In this document: positions 13,363-19,763 of the stretch, piece by piece
Layout: each line of letters begins with the position of its first letter
How positions within the stretch are numbered: the stretch's first letter is position 1
Assembly: GCA_964628835.1 (NCBI GenBank)
Contig: CAZVME010000062.1
Span: 1 to 19,763 of the forward strand
DNA from: JAAGZL01 sp964628835
GTDB taxonomy: Bacteria > Pseudomonadota > Gammaproteobacteria > Chromatiales > Chromatiaceae
Length of the DNA stretch: 19,763 nt
Direction: 5' to 3'
The notes under the pieces: generated by a model
Seen by the model: only the letters and a program-made list of their open reading frames with translations
Databases searched by the model: none
Told to the model about the DNA's origin: nothing
Translations under genes and position numbers: made by a program

Positions 13363-15325
13363 GTTGGCTCTCCTCTATTTCATCCTCAGCTACTTTATCC
13401 TCCTCAGTTACCCCCTCTTCAACTTCGCCAATATCTGCATCATTATTATCTTCAGCTTCGTCTTCATCTGCCAATTCAGAGTATATGGATGCCCTGCGTT
13501 TGCGGAAATACCAGAAGGCGCCACCACCAAGGAGAATCACCAACAGGTTCAATAAACTAAACCAGACTACACCCGACACTCCTCCATCATCTTCTGCTTC
13601 CGTCGTATCTTTTACTGATGCCTCAGCCGGTTTCGCCACAACTAGTGCTGGCGCAGGTTCTGCAGCTGGCTTGGTCTCAACCACTGGTTCTGGTTTGGGT
13701 TCCAGCTTGGGAGGTTCAGCAACAACAACCGGCTCTGGAGCAGTAGCTGGCTCTGCCCCTTTGATAAGCATCGGATCAGGATCCAGTTCCAATTGAACTC
13801 CGGAGACGCTGGCAGCCTTTACATGCACCTCCAGATTCCAATCCCCTTTCAGACCAGAGCGGTCTATCCAGGTCTCCTGAGACATGCCATCAATTCCGGG
13901 CAGAAACATCACCGCAACCGGTTCTCCCTGTTTCGGAATCAGCTCGGCTTCAACCTGTAGTGACTGCCCATCAACCAGATTAGGTTCAGGTAATACAGAT
14001 GCCATCAGACCAGCCTTGCCACGCCGTTCACCATCCATCCTCTCTATGGTTACCGCAGGAATGGACTCAAAGGTATAACGCCGTTCACGTACAAAGGTCC
14101 TGCCTTCGGCAGTGACTATCAGCTCAATCTTGCCCTTGCCTATGGTCTTACTCATTACATGCGTAAACTCACCATCAGCCGCAGCTTTATCGCCATCCTT
14201 ACCATCATCAAACACCGGACGTGGTTCACTTGGGCTGCCACTACCGGCGTATACCGCCCGCATGTTCACCACATCCAGAAACTCCTTGCTGGTGATCTTC
14301 TTGCCCTGATCGGTAAACTGGATCTTCAGCGGCTTCTGCTCTCCCTGCAACAGACGATTGGGAAGAATGTTGGAGACCATCTTCAGATCAGTAACCACCA
14401 TCACCCGGTTATCTGGATCAACCTCGGCCTGGATCTGCCACCCCCCAGCTTCTGGATTGGTAATCGTCAACAGATCATATCCATCGTCACGGTGCCAACT
14501 CACACCCTTAGGAGGATTCTCAGAACTAAAACTGCTGCTGTCCGGCATTAGCACCTTAGTAGGCTTGGCGTCATCTGAACGAAACACCAGCAGTGTTGCC
14601 TCTTTTACGCTGGAGTCGATCTGAAACTTGTTATCCTTGAGCGGTACGGTGTCAGGTTTTGCTACCTTCTCAAATATACGCAGGAAGATACGTTTCAGCC
14701 GTTCTGCATCATCCACCTGCTCATACCAGCCATCGGTATCGCCAGAGAGTTTTTTCAATAGCCTGTGATCGGCCTTCTTGGATAGCGCAATGCTGTGCAC
14801 CTTGACCCCAGACTTTTTCAGTTTGGGTAAAATCTCATAAACTATGCGTCTCCTGGAGGCGGCATTCTTTAGGCTGTTCTTGGAGATATCTACCATGCCG
14901 TCGGTGAGTAGCACCAGGTGGCGGGTATACTTGCCATCCACCTTTTTCCAGTCTTCGGTAGACCGTTTAAGGACCTGCTCTATATCGGTATAGAGTCCGC
15001 GCGAGTGGATCTTGCTGGCCGATTCACGGGCCCGGCCTTTCCAGCCCTCATCCACTTTACCCAGTGGGATCTGCTGGTTTACAAACTGGCCAAAGGTCCA
15101 CACTGCGGCCCTGCTGTCTTTGGGCAGCAATCCAACCAGTAGACGCAGCGCAGGTTGTCGAAGGTTGGCGGGATCGTTCTCTTTCATACTGCCAGAGACA
15201 TCGATCAGCACCCTGGTATCGGCAACATCAGAGGTTACAATTTCATCCTCAGCGGCAGTTGTCCACTGGGGTATCACAAGCATTAACAGCAGCAGAATGC
15301 TCTTTTTCCTCAAAAGCAGAGCCAT
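13349..15325 (-). CDS. Membrane-anchored von Willebrand factor A domain protein
   Basis: This 658-residue envelope protein has a signal peptide (about 1-25, ending TTAA), a VWA domain with an intact MIDAS (DVSGSMK at 42-48, Thr113, TDG at 141-143), a beta-rich middle region (about 220-530) that includes segments resembling periplasmic adhesion/chaperone repeats, a Pro/Glu/Ala-rich linker (about 535-575) and one transmembrane segment (about 586-607) followed by RKRR and an acidic cytoplasmic tail. The domain order resembles extracytoplasmic VWA proteins involved in metal-dependent protein binding. The partner and substrate are unknown. It overlaps the downstream gene by 14 bases. The start at 15325 is the best signal-peptide start; no clear ribosome site is seen. 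Confidence 0.85.
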   Translation of the reverse strand: MALLLRKKSILLLLMLVIPQWTTAAEDEIVTSDVADTRVLIDVSGSMKENDPANLRQPALRLLVGLLPKDSRAAVWTFGQFVNQQIPLGKVDEGWKGRARESASKIHSRGLYTDIEQVLKRSTEDWKKVDGKYTRHLVLLTDGMVDISKNSLKNAASRRRIVYEILPKLKKSGVKVHSIALSKKADHRLLKKLSGDTDGWYEQVDDAERLKRIFLRIFEKVAKPDTVPLKDNKFQIDSSVKEATLLVFRSDDAKPTKVLMPDSSSFSSENPPKGVSWHRDDGYDLLTITNPEAGGWQIQAEVDPDNRVMVVTDLKMVSNILPNRLLQGEQKPLKIQFTDQGKKITSKEFLDVVNMRAVYAGSGSPSEPRPVFDDGKDGDKAAADGEFTHVMSKTIGKGKIELIVTAEGRTFVRERRYTFESIPAVTIERMDGERRGKAGLMASVLPEPNLVDGQSLQVEAELIPKQGEPVAVMFLPGIDGMSQETWIDRSGLKGDWNLEVHVKAASVSGVQLELDPDPMLIKGAEPATAPEPVVVAEPPKLEPKPEPVVETKPAAEPAPALVVAKPAEASVKDTTEAEDDGGVSGVVWFSLLNLLVILLGGGAFWYFRKRRASIYSELADEDEAEDNNDADIGEVEEGVTEEDKVAEDEIEESQRDND

Positions 15326-15462
15326 CGATATTATCCAACTTATAGAAGGTTTTTCAGTTACTCTGGGTTAGCGGCACCTGTACGGCAATACTTTAATTCC
15401 GAAAACCGTGGATATCTGCCTGATTTACAACAGGTTGCGACATCGATCAGACAGCGACTGGA

Positions 15463-16362
15463 CTATTTCGAGGATGAGTACGGGGACGCCACTCCATCAG
15501 GGCGCTTTTCAAATCTCTTGTAACCCCAGAGATACTGTTCCGGCAGCTGTCTGATACACGCCTCCAGACCCAGATTTATGGCTGCGGCGGCCTCCTCCAC
15601 TACGGCGTTATCAATCCCCACTGGAGCGGGCATACAATGCAGACCATAACCTCGTGCTGCGGGGTACCTCTCGGTGTAAAAGAAGAACACGGGCGCACCG
15701 GTCTTGCGCGCCAGACTGTTCACCAAAACCATGGTGGCTGCCGACTGGCCAAAGAACGGGGCGAACACGCTCCCCTGCTTGCCAGCCGCCTTGGGCAACT
15801 GGTCGGTGAGAATAAACAGCATCTCGCCCTTTCTCAGGGCAGTGATCAACTTCTTGACTCCACGAACATTCGCCGGGGCCAGATCCGCCCCCGTCTTGCG
15901 CCGCCCCTGGTATACGAAGTCATCCAGAGATTTCTCCCGTGGCGGCCGATACAACGCAGTGACAGGAAACTCCGTAGCCAGGTACTGAAAACCCACCTCC
16001 CAGTTACCCAGATGCGGCCCAGCCATAATCACGCCCTTCCCCTGCGCCATAGCGGCTTCCAGTTCACTAAACCCGCGTCCTGGCTCCGTCATATCCGCCC
16101 ACACCTTCGCATCACGGCGCCAGACCGCCGGCATCTCAAACATGGTGGTGAAGTTCTCAATCAGGCTGCTGCGCAACAGACTCTTCTGTTGTGATTCCGA
16201 CATCTCAGGAAGGCAGAGGGCAATATTTATCGCGTAGATTCGGCGCTGTTTGTTGGGGATCAGATATAGCAACTGCCCAATAACCCACCCCCAGCCACGC
16301 GCTATCCACAGTGGCATTCTGGCTATAAGCTTAAAAATAAAAAGCAGTAATTGTGATCGCAT
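15463..16362 (-). CDS. LpxL/HtrB-family lipid A-type acyltransferase
   Basis: This inner-membrane protein of 299 residues has an N-terminal membrane anchor (about 5-37) and the acyltransferase catalytic motif H-X4-E (GPHLGNWE, His117 and Glu122). Further family features are the TALYRPP segment, LTDQ with a lysine-rich loop, and the C-terminal WGYKRFEKRPDG ending. Such enzymes add secondary acyl chains to lipid A or related glycolipids. Which of LpxL, LpxM or a WaaM-like branch it belongs to cannot be settled by eye. The start is the ATG at 16360-16362; a TTG seven codons upstream (16383) is possible. Neither has a strong ribosome site. Confidence 0.88.
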   Translation of the reverse strand: MRSQLLLFIFKLIARMPLWIARGWGWVIGQLLYLIPNKQRRIYAINIALCLPEMSESQQKSLLRSSLIENFTTMFEMPAVWRRDAKVWADMTEPGRGFSELEAAMAQGKGVIMAGPHLGNWEVGFQYLATEFPVTALYRPPREKSLDDFVYQGRRKTGADLAPANVRGVKKLITALRKGEMLFILTDQLPKAAGKQGSVFAPFFGQSAATMVLVNSLARKTGAPVFFFYTERYPAARGYGLHCMPAPVGIDNAVVEEAAAAINLGLEACIRQLPEQYLWGYKRFEKRPDGVASPYSSSK

Positions 16363-16586
16363 CTGGTAGTTAACTTGGTTCAATACTAAGGGTAAATCAG
16401 GCCGCTAATAATACCTCTGGTCATTCACCTACGTCGAGCTTTAGTCGTAAACCCTCCATAAAGTGGCAAAACAGTTATATATTTATTAGTTATCCGTCTA
16501 AGGGCTGAAAGCAACACATGTTAGATTATACTTAAATTAAGATAACTGTAGGGTAAGATCCCACATCCTGAGAAGAGAGATGACAA

Positions 16587-17015
16587 ATGAGCGACAAAAC
16601 CCCAGTAGACCTAACCCCTGAGATGGCGCATAAACTGATCCAGGACGATCCCAGAACCATCCTGATTGATATCCGCTCCAACATGGAATACCTGTTTGTG
16701 GGGCACCCGGTTGGTGCCGTACACGTCCCATGGATTGATGAGCCAGACTGGGTTATTAACCCTCATTTCGTGACCGATATTCGCAAGCTGATTCTGGGTG
16801 GGGCGGTCTGCTCCATGGAAGATGGGTGCGCACCGGTGATCCTGATCTGCAGAAGCGGCAAGCGCTCCCTTGAAGCCAGCGCACTGCTGATGAAGGAGGG
16901 CTTCACCCGAGTCTATCATGTGGGTGAAGGCTTTGAAGGCGAACTGGATGACAATCACCAGCGCAGCACTGTTGGGGGCTGGCGTCACCACGGACTGCCA
17001 TGGGAACAGTGCTAA
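16587..17015 (+). CDS. Single-domain rhodanese (sulfurtransferase)
   Basis: This 142-residue rhodanese-homology protein has the active-site loop CRSGKRS (Cys88 to Ser94), preceded by VILI, and the characteristic LIDIRSNMEYLFVGHPVGAVHVPW segment. The loop of Cys plus five residues with an Arg/Lys is typical of thiosulfate- or persulfide-handling rhodaneses. It has no signal peptide, so it is cytoplasmic. Two extra cysteines (75 and 81) flank a short loop before the active site, and one is at the C-terminus. A GAGAAGAGAG stretch upstream of the ATG supplies the ribosome site. It could feed persulfide to the TusA/DsrEFH relay, but this is inference from the neighbourhood. Confidence 0.88.
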   Translation: MSDKTPVDLTPEMAHKLIQDDPRTILIDIRSNMEYLFVGHPVGAVHVPWIDEPDWVINPHFVTDIRKLILGGAVCSMEDGCAPVILICRSGKRSLEASALLMKEGFTRVYHVGEGFEGELDDNHQRSTVGGWRHHGLPWEQC

Positions 17016-17144
17016 TCAGCCAAAACATCCAATGGGTACAGAACAGGTTCACGCTTTCCATACTGGCGCGCAAAAAACCAACGAAACTATTGTGATTTAG
17101 AACATTTCAGTTCATATTTGGTCCATAGTACAGACGCCTGAAAA

Positions 17145-17162
17145 TATTCTCTTATGAGAATA
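17145..17162 (+). promoter_or_regulatory. Palindrome upstream of the lipoprotein gene
   Basis: TATTCTC and GAGAATA form perfect 7-base arms around TTAT, 47 bases before the lipoprotein ATG. It could be an operator near the promoter. The regulator is unknown. Confidence 0.3.
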
Positions 17163-17209
17163 GATTCTTATTAGGCTAGATCAATCATACGTATGTCTTG
17201 GAGCAACAG

Positions 17210-17659
17210 ATGAAACTCAAATTTCTCACACTATTGGTAGCGTCAACCTTCCTTCTTGCCTGTACCCAGAACCCGAACCGGGACGCTGGCGTGGCAACCG
17301 GCGCCATCGTGGGCGGCATCCTTGGCAACCAGGTTGGCAAGGGAAGTGGCCGGGCCTGGGCAACTGGTCTCGGCATGCTGGCCGGGGCCTACATCGGCGG
17401 CAATATTGGCGCCAGCATGGACCGACAGGATCGTCTCAACTCACAGCGGGCGCTGGAGAAATCTTCTGACAACCGTCCCAGCAGCTGGGATAACCCCAAC
17501 ACTGGAAACAGTTACACCGTTACACCCACCAGCACCTACCAGACTGCAAGTGGCCCGTGCCGGGAGTACACCACCGAGGCGGTCATCAGTGGCAAATCGG
17601 AAACCATCTACGGCAAGGCGTGTCGTCAATCTGATGGCAGCTGGCAGGCGATGAACTGA
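17210..17659 (+). CDS. Glycine-zipper outer-membrane lipoprotein (17-kDa surface antigen/RickA-2TM type)
   Basis: This 149-residue protein has a lipoprotein signal with lipobox LLAC (Cys18) and no aspartate at +2, so it is probably sorted to the outer membrane. Residues about 27-70 form a glycine-zipper repeat (GVATGAIVGGILGNQVGKGSG...GAYIGGNIG), the signature of the 17-kDa surface antigen/glycine-zipper 2TM family. The C-terminal domain (SGPCREYTTEAVISGKSE...GKACRQSDGSW) has two cysteines that may form a disulfide. The ATG at 17210 has GGAG 8 bases upstream; a TTG at 17198 would overlap that site. The cellular role (envelope integrity or inhibitor-like) is not clear from sequence. Confidence 0.88.
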   Translation: MKLKFLTLLVASTFLLACTQNPNRDAGVATGAIVGGILGNQVGKGSGRAWATGLGMLAGAYIGGNIGASMDRQDRLNSQRALEKSSDNRPSSWDNPNTGNSYTVTPTSTYQTASGPCREYTTEAVISGKSETIYGKACRQSDGSWQAMN

Positions 17660-17716
17660 TCCACCGGCACTACCCCGTTCAACAACGGGGTGTGGTTATC
17701 CATCGACAGTCGGCAA

Positions 17717-17747
17717 AAAAAACCGCGCCCCTTGGACGCGGTTTTTT
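17717..17747. terminator. Two-way rho-independent terminator between the lipoprotein gene and tgt
   Basis: CCGCG (17723-17727) pairs with CGCGG (17737-17741) across a 9-base loop. It is flanked by A-runs on the left and six T on the right, so it has the U-run in both directions. It lies about 58 bases after the lipoprotein stop and 28 bases beyond the tgt stop, serving both convergent genes. Confidence 0.85.
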
Positions 17748-17774
17748 ATTCTCTCCTCATACAACAACCCAGTA

Positions 17775-18872
17775 CTACTGCTCCCGCAGGGAGTAGAACT
17801 CCCTGGCAAACTCCTCAAACCTGTGTTCACTGATGGCGGCCCGTATATTACGCATCAGGGTCTGATAGTAGTAGAGGTTATGGATGGTATTCAGCCGCGC
17901 CCCAAGAATCTCATTGCAGCGTGCAAGATGCCTTAGATATGCCCGGCTATAGTTCTGGCAGGTGTAACAGTCGCACATAGGGTCGAGTGGCCCGGTATCG
18001 TGCTGATGCTTGGCATTACGGATACGCACCACACCCGTGTGGGTGAACAGATGTCCATTACGGGCGTTGCGGGTGGGCATTACGCAGTCGAACATGTCTA
18101 TGCCGCGTCGCACCGCCTCAACAATATCCTCAGGCGTCCCCACTCCCATCAGGTAACGCGGCCGATCCTGAGGCAGACGCGAAGAGAGATAATCCAGCAC
18201 CCGCCAGCGATCCTCCGGCGGTTCACCCACCGACAGCCCACCCACCGCATAACCGTCAAAGCCGATATCTATCAACCCCTCCAGGGACTCAGCTCTGAGT
18301 TGCTCAAACACCCCGCCCTGCACTATCCCAAACAGCGCAGCTGGATTATCGCCATGGGCCTGCTTACTGCGCTGCGCCCAGCGTTGCGACAGCTCCATAG
18401 AGGTCCTGGCCTCCTGCTCACTGGCAGGATAAGGGGTACACTCATCAAAGATCATCACAATATCCGAGCCCAGCTCACGCTGTACCTGCATGGACTCCTC
18501 CGGCCCCATAAAGATCTTGCTGCCATTTACCGGAGAGCGAAAATGCACCCCCTCTTCGGTGATCTTTCTGATATCACCCAGGCTGAATACCTGGAAACCG
18601 CCGGAGTCGGTGAGGATCGGGCCTTGCCAGTGGGTAAAATCGTGCAGGTCCCCATGCTGAGAGATGACATCGGTCCCTGGGCGCAGCATCAGGTGGAAGG
18701 TGTTGCCCAGGATAATCTCCGCCCCCAGCTCACGCAGCTCCTCCGGTGTCATCGCCTTCACCGTGCCGTAGGTTCCAACCGGCATAAATGCTGGCGTCTC
18801 CACGCTGCCGCGAGTGAACGAAAGCTGGCCACGGCGGGAGAGTTTGTCTGTTGTTATGGTTTGAAATTCCAT
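17775..18872 (-). CDS. tgt: Queuine tRNA-ribosyltransferase (tRNA-guanine transglycosylase)
   Basis: This 365-residue cytoplasmic enzyme exchanges guanine-34 for preQ1 in GUN-anticodon tRNAs. Visible are the general-acid region TDSGGFQVFSL (Asp89), the nucleophile Asp261 in MFDCVMPTRNARNG, and the zinc site Cys299, Cys301, Cys304 and His330 (MCDCYTC...TIHN). The length and motif order match bacterial Tgt. It is on the same strand as, and downstream of, queA, the usual pairing for queuosine synthesis. The ATG at 18872 has only a weak GGGT nearby. About 150 bases separate it from queA, an unusually long gap that contains a plus-strand terminator. Confidence 0.97.
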   Translation of the reverse strand: MEFQTITTDKLSRRGQLSFTRGSVETPAFMPVGTYGTVKAMTPEELRELGAEIILGNTFHLMLRPGTDVISQHGDLHDFTHWQGPILTDSGGFQVFSLGDIRKITEEGVHFRSPVNGSKIFMGPEESMQVQRELGSDIVMIFDECTPYPASEQEARTSMELSQRWAQRSKQAHGDNPAALFGIVQGGVFEQLRAESLEGLIDIGFDGYAVGGLSVGEPPEDRWRVLDYLSSRLPQDRPRYLMGVGTPEDIVEAVRRGIDMFDCVMPTRNARNGHLFTHTGVVRIRNAKHQHDTGPLDPMCDCYTCQNYSRAYLRHLARCNEILGARLNTIHNLYYYQTLMRNIRAAISEHRFEEFAREFYSLREQ

Positions 18873-18898
18873 GGATACCCATAATATTTAAAAAGATG

Positions 18899-19020
18899 TT
18901 GACAGGTCGGTTAGAATATAAGACTATTCTACTATGCTGAATTGCTAAGCATTAACAGCTTCAATTCAGATTCCTCCTTTAGTGGTTTTCAGCACGGTAT
19001 CACCTACCGTGCTTTTTTTT
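18899..19020 (+). ncRNA. Possible small RNA between tgt and queA (plus strand)
   Basis: A perfect TTGACA (18899-18904) is followed at non-ideal spacing by AT-rich -10 candidates (TATTCT at 18925-18930, spacing 20; TACTAT at 18930-18935). Beyond it lie a hairpin CTGAATTG/CAATTCAG (18937-18944 with 18962-18969), an unpaired CCTCCTTT stretch (18973-18980) complementary to ribosome-binding sites, and a terminator hairpin. That is the layout of a Hfq-type small RNA of about 80-90 bases. No gene of its strand precedes it after 17747. The promoter spacing is weak, so this remains a candidate. Confidence 0.35.
18991..19020 (+). terminator. Rho-independent terminator, plus strand only
   Basis: AGCACGGTA (18991-18999) pairs with TACCGTGCT (19005-19013) around TCACC and runs into eight T in total (19013-19020). 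On the minus strand no U-run follows the stem, so it would not stop queA-tgt transcription. Confidence 0.75.
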
Positions 19021-19025
19021 GCCTG

Positions 19026-19763
19026 TCATATTTGCCTGGTGATATACATCGCATCCCCATAGCTGAAGAAGCGATACTCCTGCTCCACCGCATGGCGATA
19101 TGCATTCATCAGATGATCATAACCCGCAAAGGCTGATACCAGCATTAAAAGCGTGGATTCCGGCAGATGGAAGTTAGTCAGCATGGCATCCACCGCATTG
19201 AAACGGTAACCGGGACGGATAAACAGCCTGGTTTCGCCGTTAAACGGCCTTAACTCACCATCGGCAGACGCCGCCTCCAGGCTACGCACGCTGGTGGTCC
19301 CCACCGCCACCACCCGCCCCCCACGTCGGCGCGTGGCGGCCACAGCAGCACACACCTCTGCATCCACCTCCACCCGCTCGCTATGCATCTCATGCTGGTC
19401 CAACTGCTGCACCCGCACCGGCTGAAAGGTCCCGGCCCCCACATGCAGGGTGACCTTGGCGCTCTCCACACCCATATCCGCAACTCGCTGCAGCATCTGT
19501 TCATCAAAATGCAACCCGGCAGTGGGTGCCGCCACCGCACCTGGGCGTTGCGCATAGACGGTCTGATAACGCTCCAAATCCAGCTTCTCATCACCCCTTT
19601 GCACATAGGGCGGTAATGGCATATGCCCATGTTGCTCCATCAGGGTCATCATATCCCGCCCCGGTGAGACCAGCTCAAACAGATCACCCTGGCGTCCCAC
19701 CACCTCTAGCACGGCATCATCAGCCACAGTGATCACAGTTCCAGGTTTTAGGGATTTACTGGC
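19026..19763 (-). CDS. queA: S-adenosylmethionine:tRNA ribosyltransferase-isomerase (5' part outside window)
   Basis: The C-terminal 245 residues of QueA are present; the frame is open to the window edge (ASKSLKPGTVITV...), so about the first hundred residues are missing. QueA transfers the ribosyl group of S-adenosylmethionine to preQ1-tRNA to form epoxyqueuosine. Family signatures seen are AAPTAGLHFDEQML, VTLHVGAGTFQPVR, GTTSVRSLEAA and FHLPESTLLMLVSAFAG. It is upstream of tgt, the next step-pair in queuosine formation. The stop is at 19026-19028, only a few bases from the plus-strand terminator T-run. Confidence 0.96.
   Translation of the reverse strand, partial: ASKSLKPGTVITVADDAVLEVVGRQGDLFELVSPGRDMMTLMEQHGHMPLPPYVQRGDEKLDLERYQTVYAQRPGAVAAPTAGLHFDEQMLQRVADMGVESAKVTLHVGAGTFQPVRVQQLDQHEMHSERVEVDAEVCAAVAATRRRGGRVVAVGTTSVRSLEAASADGELRPFNGETRLFIRPGYRFNAVDAMLTNFHLPESTLLMLVSAFAGYDHLMNAYRHAVEQEYRFFSYGDAMYITRQI

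Noticed and set aside
16918..17100. Short frame extending past the rhodanese gene
   Set aside because: It is an overlapping frame within the rhodanese 3' end with no start signal.
18000..18884. Open frame of 294 codons antisense to tgt
   Set aside because: It is His/Arg/Leu-rich shadow coding opposite a clear Tgt sequence.

Overview
The window looks like a chromosomal segment of a sulfur-oxidising gammaproteobacterium with GC near one half, most like the Chromatiales/Sedimenticola-type free-living and symbiotic thiotrophs. The reasons are a reverse-type dissimilatory sulfite reductase (rDsr) operon that includes dsrEFH (a marker of the oxidative pathway), a SoxYZ carrier pair, gammaproteobacterial queA-tgt order, a BepA protease and an LpxL/HtrB-type acyltransferase. 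The genus is an inference; no rRNA is present.

Region 1 (1-6724, minus strand) is the operon dsrA-B-E-F-H-C-M-K-J. The window cuts dsrJ. DsrAB releases sulfite from a sulfur substrate delivered by the DsrEFH-to-DsrC relay, and the membrane complex containing DsrM, DsrK and DsrJ handles electrons and the DsrC redox state. dsrL, which lies between dsrK and dsrJ in Allochromatium vinosum, is not at that place. Stem-loops sit between several of the genes; the strongest are dsrA|dsrB and dsrC|dsrM.

Region 2 (6725-7291) is an AT-rich divergent control region with three consecutive palindromes and no convincing gene.

Region 3 (7292-12588, plus strand) is the most unusual part. In order it holds a 58-residue protein, a 236-residue helical protein, a Cas6-fold protein resembling the Cmx6 (type I-MYXAN) family with no CRISPR array or other cas gene, a DsrC paralogue without any cysteine (RspA-type), a 189-residue protein of unknown function, BepA, SoxY and SoxZ. 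rspA appears to have its own promoter, a structured leader and a strong 3' hairpin. The proximity suggests an RNA- or DNA-level regulatory or accessory module for sulfur oxidation built on a CRISPR-type RNA-binding fold and a redox-dead DsrC. That link is inference.

Region 4 (12592-16362, minus strand) holds a translationally coupled pair (a single-pass membrane protein with an acidic tail and a von Willebrand A-domain envelope protein), then a lipid A-type acyltransferase. Region 5 (16587-17659, plus strand) holds a single-domain rhodanese and a glycine-zipper lipoprotein. Region 6 (17717-19763) holds a two-way terminator, tgt and a 5'-truncated queA on the minus strand. Between tgt and queA a plus-strand terminator with no coding gene upstream points to a possible small RNA. 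No tRNA, rRNA, insertion sequence or CRISPR array was seen.
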